DNA of 64,000 bases from Rhabditoides inermis (Eukaryota; Nematoda; Chromadorea; Rhabditida; Rhabditidae), in the NCBI GenBank assembly GCA_963966185.1, contig CAWZYM010000388.1, forward strand, positions 186,001 to 250,000, read 5' to 3'. This document shows positions 38,723 to 49,501 of the stretch, in pieces. The first letter of the stretch is position 1. Each line of letters starts with the position of its first letter. The translations under genes and the position numbers were made by a program. The notes beneath the pieces are model-generated. The model was given only the letters and a program-made list of their open reading frames with translations, had not been told where the DNA came from and did not search any database.

Positions 38723-38791
38723 GATCGGCGCGAAGCGCTGATCGTTTGGGTCCTATCCAGCTGCGCGCAGAACCGCTCGGCCCGGAGGGCC
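38723..38791. repeat. Cluster of three short GC-rich palindromes
   Basis: GATCGGCGCGAAGCGCTGAT… (38723-38743) folds into a hairpin with GCGC/GCGC arms, CTGCGCGCAG (38761-38770) is a perfect palindrome, and GGCCCGGAGGGCC (38779-38791) is a third hairpin. They form a GC island in very AT-rich DNA. Confidence 0.6.
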
Positions 38792-39265
38792 GCCAAAATC
38801 GCTTGTAAATCATTAAAATAATAAATGTTTCAGAGTTATATCATGATCTTGTCTCTAAATCGTCCGTTGAACAACTATAAACAAAAACAAAACATGAAAC
38901 AATAGTTTAATACCCAAAAATATGTTCGCTGGTTAGGTCTGCACGTCTGTCAGGGACCAGCTCCATAGCGAGACAATTATGTTTTGTGTATTGAGATTCT
39001 GGATAAAGTTTTTGATTTTTGATTTGTCTGTCAGTTGTGCAGCTGTTCGCTGATTCGCTGAAAGACCCGCTCACTAGTCCCGCCTCCGCGCGCTCATTGG
39101 TTCGTGGAGCAGAATGTGTGCGGGAGAGCGCGATAATGCGATAATGTACCCACTGTTTGTGATTTGCGTCGTCGTTCACGCGCCTTGTTTTGTTGTTGTT
39201 ATCTTTGTTGTTTAAAACACATTTTGAAAAGAAATTTTTTTTCGAATTTCAACAAAAGGACATTC

Positions 39266-39800
39266 ATTCTCTTCTGAAAAGTACAAGCGTAAAGTAGCTC
39301 TGTTTGGGTTCACCTCAATTCAACAAAAGCACATGCATAAAACTATGTATTATTTCTACACTAAACTATAAACACAAACCTGCTCTCTCAAAACGATCAC
39401 AAATACATTGACAATCAAATGCCAATATGAATATACTATTGCACACACGCATTCTATCACTCACATTCTATTAACCCGTTTATCAAATGAGTCATCTATG
39501 AAAAAAGCTCTTGTATTTGTATACATTCAAAAATAATGAAAAAAAAACATCATTGTAAACTTAACGACTGTTCTATAGCTGTTTATTGATTTTCACAATG
39601 CTTTCATAAGAAATAAGAAAATATATTATATATTAATTAGTTATCGATAAAGTATACGTTTTTTTACATATCGTTTGAGAGAGCAGGTTTTTGTTAATAG
39701 TTTAGTGTAGAAATAATACATAGTTTTATGCATGTGCTTTTGTTGAATTGAGGGGAACCCAAACAGAGCTACTTTACGCTTGTACTTTTCAGAAGAGAAT
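39266..39800. mobile_element. Foldback element with ~130-bp inverted arms
   Basis: The left arm (about 39266-39395) begins ATTCTCTTCTGAAAAGTAC. The right arm (about 39672-39800) is its reverse complement with only a handful of differences. The arms surround about 275 bp of AT-rich sequence with no open frame. No clear target-site duplication is seen. It is best explained as a non-autonomous DNA transposon, and its transcript would form a long hairpin. Confidence 0.85.
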
Positions 39801-41508
39801 TAGTTTACGCTTGATTCCTTCTCAATACTTCCACGGTGCCAATTCAATGGCGCTCGCTTTTTGACTGACTACGTTTCCGAATGACTGTACCCGTTTGCGC
39901 TCTCTCAAAACACCAAGCGACGGGAAATAGTGTGATCAGAGCGAACTAATTCTAAACATTACTGAATAGAGCGTGATTGTTTTTGAATGTTTTTTTTTAT
40001 TCCCCGGCGTTCTTTTATGTAGCATACCATTTCAGTTGGCCTGGAGACCTCATGCGCTGTAAACATTAAAGTTTCACTCATATTAAAATTATGAAATAAG
40101 CCAGAAAAAAACTAATAGGGTGGTTGTGTCATGCAAAACAAGAAGGCGACTCCGGTTGATGTAACATGTAACTGTGGCGTAATCTAAACCCAATTCGGTA
40201 AACTTTCTGGCGTGCACACACCTGAATACCAGTGAAGCCGTATTGTTTACTTTTTATTTTGTTATACTAGTTTTTTAGTGTTCAATTTTTCGTGTTTAGA
40301 AACTATAATTAACATGTAACAACTTAGTTGGCGCGGTTCATATCATATGACTATAATCAACATTTCCGTCAAGTAACATGTTGCCTGTGTGAAATCATTT
40401 TCAGCAATCACGAGTGAGATATGTGCATCTGACTAACAAAGTAATCTAGATATTATGAATCCTTTTTGGCTATATCAGAACCATATATTGAAAAAAAAAT
40501 CTCTTACAAGCGCTGTCATTACTGTAATCCAATTACATTATCAAACATAACTAAATCAAATCTTTGTAACCAAGTTTTAGAGAACTGATGTGAGACATCT
40601 GACAGTATTTCACTAACGCTCTTTATCGTAACGCCTTATTCTCTTATATCCTATCCAACGTTCTGTTTTCCTGGTCGCCATCATGTTCAAGGCAGAAACT
40701 GTCGCATTCTTGCATTACTTGCGTGTTCACTACCACTGATAATGATTCAAGTCGACAGAGTGTTGTGTGTACTTGCGGATTCTCTCCAACTTGATGACAG
40801 CCAGCAATGGAGTGCCAGCGTTCAACTCTCCTAACACAATTTGGCAGTGGGTCTTCTCGTGATCTCGTTCCCCTCGGGCTGTGGATATGGGATGGGGAGA
40901 ATAGCTGGCATGTCACTGCTGCCACTAGATACCCACTCATATTCATCAGTCGCCACTTGTAAGCTGTCACGAATCTGCAGCAATCAGGCAAGCGAGAGGG
41001 GAGAGGGGAGAGGGAAGAGGGGAGAGGGGAGAGGGGAGAGGGGAGAGGGAGAAGGGGATAGTCGGGGGCGGGGCGGGAGGGGAAATGGTAGAGGGGAACG
41101 GGCGCCGCCTCCTACCTCTCCATATATGCCCACATATCTCATCACTCGCTCGGACTGACGTCTCTGCCGGCCGGCGAGCAGACGCCCCTCGTCCGCTCAT
41201 CAGCAGTGCGTCTCGTGATTTCGCGTCCTCGCCCTTCTCCTTCCTTGTCCCTAATGCCCTGGAGACACGCCTGTTTTCCTTTCCCCACCCACTCCCCACC
41301 CATCCAGTCTACCATACTTGTCTCCGGGCCACGTCAGTCTGTCCTACGCGAGTACTCATTCATGACAGCCCATCGAGTGCGCCCCCATTATGCAATGTAT
41401 CATTTGTGCGATATGAGCGATGCCGTCGGTAGACTGATGTCCAAAGTAGTCGCTCGCGCTACGTGTTTTATGTTGCCCTAGTTTTGCTACAGTATTTCTC
41501 GTTTAGGT

Positions 41509-42763
41509 ATGCATCTGTGGTGTGCTACCATACTCTTGGCCACCGCTGCAATCGCAGCCGCGCAGCAAGAGTGAGTTCTTTTTCTTCTTCCTGCATTCTC
41601 CAGGATCAATATGGATGTGCAGCACCATAATTAATCCACCCCCCCCCCCCACCGCGTGTCGTCTCACGTTTTTTCTGGCCCTTCTCTCGTTGTCGGAAAA
41701 ATAACAAATGAGATTTTGGTGTTATAATGTATGCATCCTTCTCTCTCAGTGGCCGCCACCAAACAACAAAGAAAATGTAGGCATAACTACCGCTCGTACT
41801 TTACCTACAAACATACGTGCTCACATGTGGATGTAGACAAATAACGTTTTATAGATGGCATGAGTGAGTTGTTGTGAATCGCACTTACTCGCTTAGTGGA
41901 CATATTGAGAATGTGTGTTCTATTCAGGGCGAAGCGATTCGATGTGGACATGAAGAAAAGGGGCGACTCAGCCGCCAGCGCCTTCCTTCTCCAGAAAGCA
42001 GGTGAGAGTGGGGTGAGAGAGCGTGCGAATCGAGAGTGGCAGACGATGACGGACAGGTTGATTGACTTCGTCCCATAAACACTCTACGTTCTGCCTGGCC
42101 ACGCAGAAATAGCCCAATCTTGCAACGTGCGTGTCTCGTCACCTAGAAAATACTAGCCTGGGTAGTCATCGTGTTGGTGGGATTACAATTAGTTGTTAGA
42201 AAATAAGAAAGCGTAAGCGTAAGCCCCATCTTAGACTAAGGCATTAGAATGTTCCTGATTTGATGGTGGTTGACGTGATTACTATGTGTTATGTCATGGT
42301 CGTATTATGATGAATGACGGACAAACGATGTTATTTTCAGAAGAGAGCCGCACTCCGCAAGGAATTGCTAAACGATTCGACCCCTATTCAAAAAGGTACA
42401 AGTTTCCAGAAGCGTTTGCTATTGTTGATAACCTATCGTTTCAGATTCGACCTCGGAAGCGGGTTCCAAAAGCGGTTTATGACAGACAAGCGGTTTGACA
42501 TGGATATGGCTAAGAGGTTCATGACAGACAAACGTTTTGACATGGATATGGCTAAGAGGTTCATGACAGACAAACGTTTTGACATGGATATGGCTAAGAG
42601 GTTCATGACAGACAAACGTTTTGACATGGATATGGCTAAGAGGTTCATGACAGACAAACGTTTTGACATGGATATGGCTAAGAGGTTCATGACAGACAAA
42701 CGTTTTGACATGGATATGGCTAAGAGGTTCATGACAGACAAACGATTCGATCTGGAGATGTGA
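41509..42763 (+). CDS. Multi-copy neuropeptide-like precursor (FD... and FMTD peptides), 4 exons
   Basis: Exons 41509-41570, 41928-42001, 42341-42395 and 42445-42763 sum to 510 bp, 169 residues, all phases closed. The start follows CTCGTTTAG, a likely trans-splice acceptor. A signal peptide (MHLWCATILLATAAIAAAQQ) precedes a chain cut by Lys-Arg pairs. The predicted pieces are FDVDMK, a Gly-Asp-Ser-rich spacer, FDPYS, FDLGSGFQ, then FMTD (seven copies) alternating with FDMDMA (six copies), and FDLEM at the end. This is the layout of a neuropeptide precursor processed by proprotein convertase. No peptide carries a Gly amidation donor, so the products would have free acid C termini. The FD start recalls some worm NLP and orcokinin-like peptides, but I do not recognise the family. 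It could also be a secreted repeat protein. Confidence 0.82.
42475..42748 (+). repeat. 42-bp coding tandem repeat within the peptide precursor
   Basis: The unit encodes FMTDKRFDMDMAKR and runs six full times plus a partial seventh. Units are almost identical at nucleotide level, including silent sites, so expansion or homogenisation is recent. The first unit differs slightly (AAGCGG instead of AAACGT). Confidence 0.95.
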
Positions 42764-43288
42764 GGCCCTTGATTGTTGTACATTTCCCAAGATCTCATTC
42801 TATAGTTGTCGTTGTCATATTTTGTGCAATGTGTTCTGCTTTTTGAATAAAGAAGTGTTGCAGCATTGTTCTGTGTCTCTCCCATCCCTCTTTGACAGTT
42901 GTGCACACATATCATTCATATCAGCCCCTTGTTCCACATATTGATTCGCATGATTCATTTTGCTTCTGGGACTTTCGATAATCTATTCTGCCTTTCACAT
43001 TTCACCGCACTAATCACATAATCGACGCATTGGAAAGCTTGTGATTTGTACGCACATGCACAGCAGAGAGAGACCCCCGAATAGGCAGTCTCGCCACACT
43101 CGATATTTCGCAATTCATATAGAGCCGCTCACATTCATATCGATCAAACACACACAAATCGGACGGCCCACACCCGCGCTCCGATCGGCAGTCTGCTCCA
43201 CGCGACAGCTCATCCCTGATCCTCTACTACTCCTCCACTACTCCTCCACTACTCCTCCACTGCTCCTTCTCCTCCTTTCCCTCGCACG
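42764..43288. other. Peptide precursor 3' UTR and RASEF upstream region
   Basis: It contains AATAAA at 42846 and a CT-rich leader with repeated CCACTACTCCT just before the RASEF start. No exon is recognised. Confidence 0.6.
42846..42851 (+). promoter_or_regulatory. Poly(A) signal of the peptide precursor
   Basis: Canonical AATAAA 83 bp after the stop codon. Confidence 0.65.
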
Positions 43289-46200
43289 ATGGACGCGGAG
43301 ACGGAGCGTCTGTTCGAGATGTGTGACGTGGAGAGGAAGGGGTATCTGACGGAAAGAGACCTTCGCACCATCTGCCCGCAGCTAGATGAACACGTAAGAC
43401 ACACTCTTGTTCTATGCGTTTCGGTAATGGGCCGAGTGGTTATAAGAGCTCGTCGAGAGCACATGGGTGTGCTGCAAATTGCGGAGTGGGTTTCCTGAGT
43501 AGGAGAGGGAGTGAGGGTGCACTGTGATCGACCGAGAAGAGCGGAAAAACAGAAGATTGTAACGAGAGATAGTGTGTCTATTAGGAAATGAGAAGCAGCC
43601 ATCGATACTCTAACCCCCAAGACGAACTGTATGAAGTTAATACCACTTTTTCAGGATATTGCCTTTATTTTCGCATCGTTAGATGCGGATGGGAGTGGAA
43701 GAATCGAGAAGGCAGAGTTTTGTGCCGGCTTCGCCAAGACAATCCGACGTGCTGAGAGACAAGGTATTCATTTCGCAGTACTTTTGTTTCACGCATTACT
43801 ATAACTATATTCACACTTTCTTCGCGTTTGCAAGTGTGGATAGTTAGTGTATTCTATGTCTCGTGGGTTTCGTCGCTTCTTACGTCATAACAAGCTCCGT
43901 TTGTAGGTGTAGGGTATTAGAGAGAGAGGGTCGTATTCTCTCTCTCCATCTCACTCTTGCCAATTAGACGTGCAGATGCGAATGAGCAACCACAATCATC
44001 ACGTTTCCCTAGTTTTGCCGGACTGAACCTAGCGATTTTTGAAGTTTCTAATGACTGATGTGTGTAAGTGAGAGTATCCCTATAATTCAGGCTACAACGG
44101 TCTGCAGCGTCGCGCCTCCGTGCGAGAGACCACACCCACTCCCCCCATCATCCTCGCAAGCCCACAGTCAGATGAAGCCAGGGTAAATTTCAAAGTGCAA
44201 AACATGTTTATAACTGAGTTAGCAAAACAAGCGATGAAGGAGGAAGGTGTGTCCTCGGTGGTTCGCGGAAATCCCTCCCTCGTTCCCGCAATCTCTCGGA
44301 AACCTATTTGAAAGTGTGGGAGAATGGGTCGCTGTTGACTCCTTCGCCACTCGCGTTTTAATCTCATCACAACATACATCAGAGGGACTGTGCTTTGTTG
44401 TAGGCGTCTTCGATCGACCAGCGCGTCTTCGAAGAAGAGGTGTACAACTCGGAATCGGACACAAACTCGAGGATTGATTTCGCTCTGCCCTGGTTGGTTC
44501 TATGATAGATAGAACTGCGTGTATGTGTTTTCGCCAAGTCCCATGTTTCGTGTGATCTATGCGAGTATTCCCAGCGGTGTGACACTAGAAATGATTGCAA
44601 GTAGGAGAGAGAAGGGGTAGAAGGGCCACTTGACGAGGAGTGTTTCAGTCAGGAAGACGTCGTTGCGCTTTACGAACAACTCCAAACTTCCGGGGTGCCA
44701 CAGCTGCTCAAGAAATTTGAGAGGGTTTGTGAAAACAAAACTATAGTATCACACGAAAATACCAGTGACCGACGTGTTACTCATCTTTTGTTGTGGAATT
44801 GACGAATGTGATATTTGTATAGGTGGTGGGAAGTTTCTGTAAGGAGCTCAAGCAAACAAAGGAGGAGAACGTCAGACTGCAACACATCTACACACAGTGA
44901 GTGATGAAATTAACAATACGGAGGTTGTATAGGGATTTACTCTATAGAAATTATTTGTTTCATTCAAGAAAATCTGACTTCGTGAATCCTAATTCATATG
45001 GGGAGGAATTGTGGGGAAAAAATATGCAAAACTCTTTTACTATCAACAGTTTCTTGTTCTTGAAAACGGCTCAGTATGATGTATATCACAGCCCACGTTT
45101 CAGTGAGAAGGAGACATACCATCGTCGGATGGAAGAAGTGGAGACAGAGTTGGATCAGCAGCTGGTAGATGCAGAGAACAAAGCGAGGAAAGAGGTATGT
45201 AGAACATATTAGAATATTGAGAAATTTATAATGAAACATTATTGGGTTACTTGAAATGACAAATATATATGAATACCAATAGTTTTGAGGAGCGCGAGCG
45301 TCTGACGCGTGAGAAGGAGGAGATGCGAGCGAAGATGGAATCGGAAATGAAGGACATGCGCCTCAACATCACACGGCTACAGAAAATGGAGAGGGTACCA
45401 CGCTTATTTCATATGTATGCGTATGTTTTCTTTTCATTTAGGTTCTGGAGCAAGAGGGTCAAAAGCTGACGCAACAACGCGGTCTGCAAGACAAACTCAA
45501 GGTGTTTTATAATGTAATAATACATACCTTCAAATAAGTAACATTCTTTTCAGATTGTGTAACATGTATCATCTTTCAATCATTGTGTAGTATTCAGACA
45601 TAGTAGTTGATTCAGGAAGTGTCTTGTGAGAACGACGAATTGAAGAAGAACCTAGCAGAACACCACTTAGAGCTCGCTATGATCAAGAGCGAACTCGCAC
45701 ATACAAGGTACGTATGGGATATGAATTTCGAAATGAATTTGATATTAAATTGTGTAAATGTCAGATAAGCGATTCACTACGGTAGAGAATGTATGCGTGT
45801 AGGGGTGGGAGAGGGGAGATAACGAGAGGGGACACAGCTGTTCACACGCCTCGAACAACACTGCCCCAATTGGCATCGTTACCTTTGTCTCGCGAGAAAC
45901 ACAAACACGATGGTACCGCTGAACTGTAGACAATATCAATGATATAAATTATACGTCAGAAATGTGCGTGGACATGTATGAACAAAAAAATCACGAATTG
46001 ATTTGTTGCAGAGCGGACTACTCTCAGAAGCAGAGTGAGCTGCAGCGGGAGCAGTCTCGGATCGCAGCTTCGGCCGGCGAGTGCGAGAACATGCAGAGAC
46101 AACTACAACTGCTCTAGTGAGTCACGGGCCATCCATCCCCCGCACCCACCCGCACCACAACACCAACCTGCCACTGACTCATATCCTCCCGTATTCGCTG

Positions 46201-47637
46201 ACATGTCTCTCGCACGTCGCATCACTCCCCTGCCATCCAAATCAACGTAGTAGCTGCTTGATTACAGATCTTGATTCCAATAACATTCATATTTAGTGAC
46301 GCGAACCGGAAGCTGCACGACACGAACGACAGTCTGCGGGACGCACTCGACCACCGCGCATCCGTATTCCAGCAGCTCAACCTTGTACGCCATTACTATT
46401 GTCGTTTTCGATTATATTCTATTATAGCGTTCTCCGTCGCCTGCTGTGGCGGGGGAGCGTCCGGCTTCAGGAGTGCACAAGCTGAGCATGAGCGCCGGAG
46501 GACTGACCGACGATGAGGGTGGGTGAAGGGCGTTGGCACACATACACCACGTTGTTCAGTCGAGAGCGGGCTCGCCTTCGATGGCTACACGTCTTCGGAC
46601 CGGGAGAGCGAGAAGCCGCGCGGAGATGTGCCGGTCATGATGGTATGCACGCAGCCATGCTGGTCGAATCTCGCACTCCACTCAGGGTCTGTCTGCGGCG
46701 ACGGGTGTGGCTGAGCGCACGTTCCGAGTGGTGATGTGTGGGGACGCGGCAGTGGGCAAGTCGAGTCTCGTGATGCGAGTCATCAAGGGAGTCTACACCA
46801 ACAACCTGCCCAGCACACTCGGTATGCCACACTGTCAGTCCTTCTCGAACCGACTCTCTCAGGAGTCGACTTCCACGTGAAGACAGTGAATGTGGACGGG
46901 CGCAACGTCGCCCTCCAGCTGTGGGATACTGCTGGACAAGAGCGGTCGGTCAATATTTATACAGTAATATACAGTGAATAAAAGTACACATCACTTATCA
47001 TAAAAATAAAAGTTGTATTGTATCATACATTTACAAAGTTATACGTTCTCCAGATTTCGCTCTCTGTGCAAGTCTTACTTTCGTCGCGCGGATGGGGCTA
47101 TACTCGTCTATGACGTGACCACCGAGCACACATTCCTGCGAGTGAGGGACTGGATCGACACCATCAAGGCAACACATACATATCTAACAATGACACAATG
47201 AAAGAAGTTGATTCAGGAATCAGTGGAGAAGCGTGTGCCGATCATTCTGTGCGGCAACAAGACGGACCTGCGGGCGACCCGCGGGGGAGTGCCCACCACA
47301 GACGGGGCCGACATGGCTGCTGTCAGTACACACTCTCTCACCAATCATCACAATCATCATTTCAGTCGATGGGCGTTCTGTTTATGGAGACGAGCGCGGC
47401 GAGTGGAAGCAACGTCGACAACGCCCTGCTCGCACTCACAAGGTCAGCATATTGTTCATCTTTTATTTTAATCACAATACTCATGTCATGTCATCGAGAA
47501 AACATTGTTCTGATAATAAAATGTTTTCCAGAGAGTTGCTGGCGGTGGAAGACGTGGAGATCCGGGCGACGGGTGTAGTTCTGAACGAGAAGACGAAGCA
47601 GTCGACGTGCTTCTCCCGCCCCAGCTGCTCCAAGTAG
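43289..47637 (+). CDS. rsef-1: RASEF/Rab45-like protein: EF-hands, coiled coil and Rab GTPase
   Basis: A large atypical Rab that couples calcium sensing to membrane traffic. The N terminus has a degenerate EF-hand ([12 protein letters not shown]) and a canonical one ([12 protein letters not shown]). A linker and a long coiled coil follow from about 44640 to 46390 (for example [20 protein letters not shown], then [20 protein letters not shown]). A Ser-rich hinge ([20 protein letters not shown]) leads to a complete Rab-type GTPase domain (about 46710-47540): P loop [10 protein letters not shown], switch [16 protein letters not shown] and ETSAASG. The protein ends FSRPSCSK at TAG 47635, so it lacks a double-Cys or CaaX prenylation tail. 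About 16-18 small exons; the start at 43289 gives the EF-hands in frame. The domain order matches metazoan RASEF and worm RSEF-1. Confidence 0.9.
43433..43480 (+). repeat. Possible tRNA-like remnant in the first RASEF intron
   Basis: GGCCGAGTGGTTATAAG resembles the D arm of a Ser/Leu tRNA, but no clear B box follows. Weak. Confidence 0.3.
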
Positions 47638-48471
47638 ACACGCTCCCGTAGACATCCCTCCGTCACATTAGACGCCACCCACTCCACATATCAATTATGT
47701 GCGCGGAAGTGCGTGTGTTCCCCACACACTCTCCCCTCTCTCTTTCTAGTCACCCTGTCATATCGCATTCTTTTTCGCATTTCACACATCGCACATACAC
47801 CGCAACCTTTTTGTTTATCGTATAATGTTTCCGAAAAAGCTGCTCGCTGTCGTGTGTATGATGTGATTAGCTCGTTTTGGGGGGATGCCCGCCCGTCCTT
47901 TTTCTCTCCTCCACAACCCCCTACACAATCTATAAGCAATGCGCGAGTGGGGCTAAGTGAATTAGACTCTGTCATTGAGCCGTCGTCTGTGGCGCCGGGC
48001 TGATGACGTCTCCGGCTCCGCGAATCTCGACACGACCGCCTTCCTCGAGGCCTATTGATGGAGGCAATCATATGGGGGACAAAAAGGATGCGCGCACCCG
48101 GTAGCTAGCCCCATAGGATAGGTGCCATATTCAGGCGTCCCCTCGAACACCTAATGACGCTCGCCCGTCAACGAGAGAACACACATCGAAACACTCCATA
48201 GTGCTCCAGACGTGCTACAAGTATTTTGTTCGAACATGCACTAATATATCACAGAACACATGTATATACATGCCACATGCTCAGTCACAAGCAGCAAACT
48301 CGTCAACCAATAGTGGACAAGGTCAAAAACAATCAGTGTGTTGCGAGTATTGTGTCTATCCGTTTCGACCGAGGGTACGGATGGGGGCAGTACTGTATGT
48401 GTATGTGTGCCATCTGCATCTCCCTTCCCTTCCTCCATCTGCCCCGCCCCCTCGGGTCGAGTCATTCTAGA
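47638..48471. other. Intergenic upstream of the small prepropeptide gene
   Basis: RASEF 3' UTR and the putative promoter of the next gene. A CRE-like TGACGTC lies near 48003. No exon is recognised. Confidence 0.5.
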
Positions 48472-49501
48472 ATGCGCGTCCTCCTTCTCCTCCTCATCCC
48501 ACTCCTACAACTCATAGCAGCCCTGGTCAGCACTCTTCCCAACATTTCTCCGTTGCCTTATTTATATCATGAAGTTTGTATTAATGCTTTTTCAGCACTA
48601 TCCAGTGGACGAAAGCGATGCAGCGTATCCAGTGTATGAAGATGTTATTGAAGTTCCAGGTCAGCTTATCACAAAATACAATGAATACTGTATAGTTACA
48701 CTTACGAACAGTTGTGATAATTTGAAAGAGGTTTATGAATCGTAGTTTGTGCATCGAATAGCGGAATGCATGCGAATGATTTCAGCAATCGTATTCCGTA
48801 TTGTGATGAGATGATTCACTTTTTCGTGAGCTAGAGACTACTAATAGTTTCGAGCAATGTCCGGGACAAGCACAACAGTAGGTTCTGTCCGAGTGACGAA
48901 CAGCAATCACCGCGCGCACGTTTCCGATTTCATATGAATTGCTTGGGGACGCCCCCATCAGCCAATCTATTTTTACAAAGTAGTATTTGTGTCATAGAAA
49001 ACAAAAGAGGAAATGAAAAAAAGACCTTGCCTTGCTGCATAAAAAATAGTGGTGCGGGTGAGAGGAGGGATGGATAGATATCGAGATGGAAGAGGGTGAA
49101 AAGGTGGGCGTAAGATAGTATATAATTCCTCATACCCATACGCACTGAATTTTCCAGACAATACCAGAATAGAACAATTGATATAGATATGATACACTCC
49201 TGTAAAGTGGATCGAAATCCCCTGAAATTCCTGAAATTGATCTGATTGATATGAATCTTCAAGACAACTTGATGTTAATGTGAGCTGTTATCTTGCAACA
49301 GCGCAATATACACATTGAAAGCCTAGTTGAGCTTATATTAGCTATACTACTTGCGTCACACATACAATCAGAAATTGTAACGAAAAATGAGTGTGAAAAA
49401 GTATAACATCATTATATAAGTTTTCAGTGTCGCGGCCTCGTCTGATCAAGCGTCTGTGTCGGTGGAAGCTGTGCAGTGCGGGTCGGATGCGCTTCCACTG
49501 A
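48472..49501 (+). CDS. Small prepropeptide with a predicted cyclic CRWKLC peptide, 3 exons
   Basis: Exons 48472-48525, 48596-48659 and 49428-49501 sum to 192 bp, 63 residues, with phases 0 and 1 closing at TGA 49499. Exon 1 is a signal peptide (MRVLLLLLIPLLQLIAAL). Exon 2 is an acidic pro-region (HYPVDESDAAYPVYEDVIEV). Exon 3 carries RPRLIKR, a Lys-Arg cleavage site, then LCRWKLCSAGRMRFH. The two Cys of the mature part would close a six-residue ring, C-R-W-K-L-C. Its centre (Trp-Lys between cysteines) resembles the urotensin-II core CFWKYC and the Trp-Lys of somatostatin. This may be convergence; I know no nematode peptide family with this ring. A further internal GR site could shorten the peptide. 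Confidence 0.65.

Larger units (their letters stand above)
36185..41508. other. Large intergenic interval, mostly AT-rich
   Basis: No gene is supported. The part to about 36450 is the GPCR promoter side (TATA-like near 36430, GACGTCAC near 36403). From 37.0 to 40.6 kb the DNA is AT-rich and short of open frames, with GC palindromes at 38723-38791 and a foldback element at 39266-39800. From 40.6 to 41.5 kb it is GC-richer, with a GAGAGGGG-type purine tract near 40990-41060. Confidence 0.6.
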
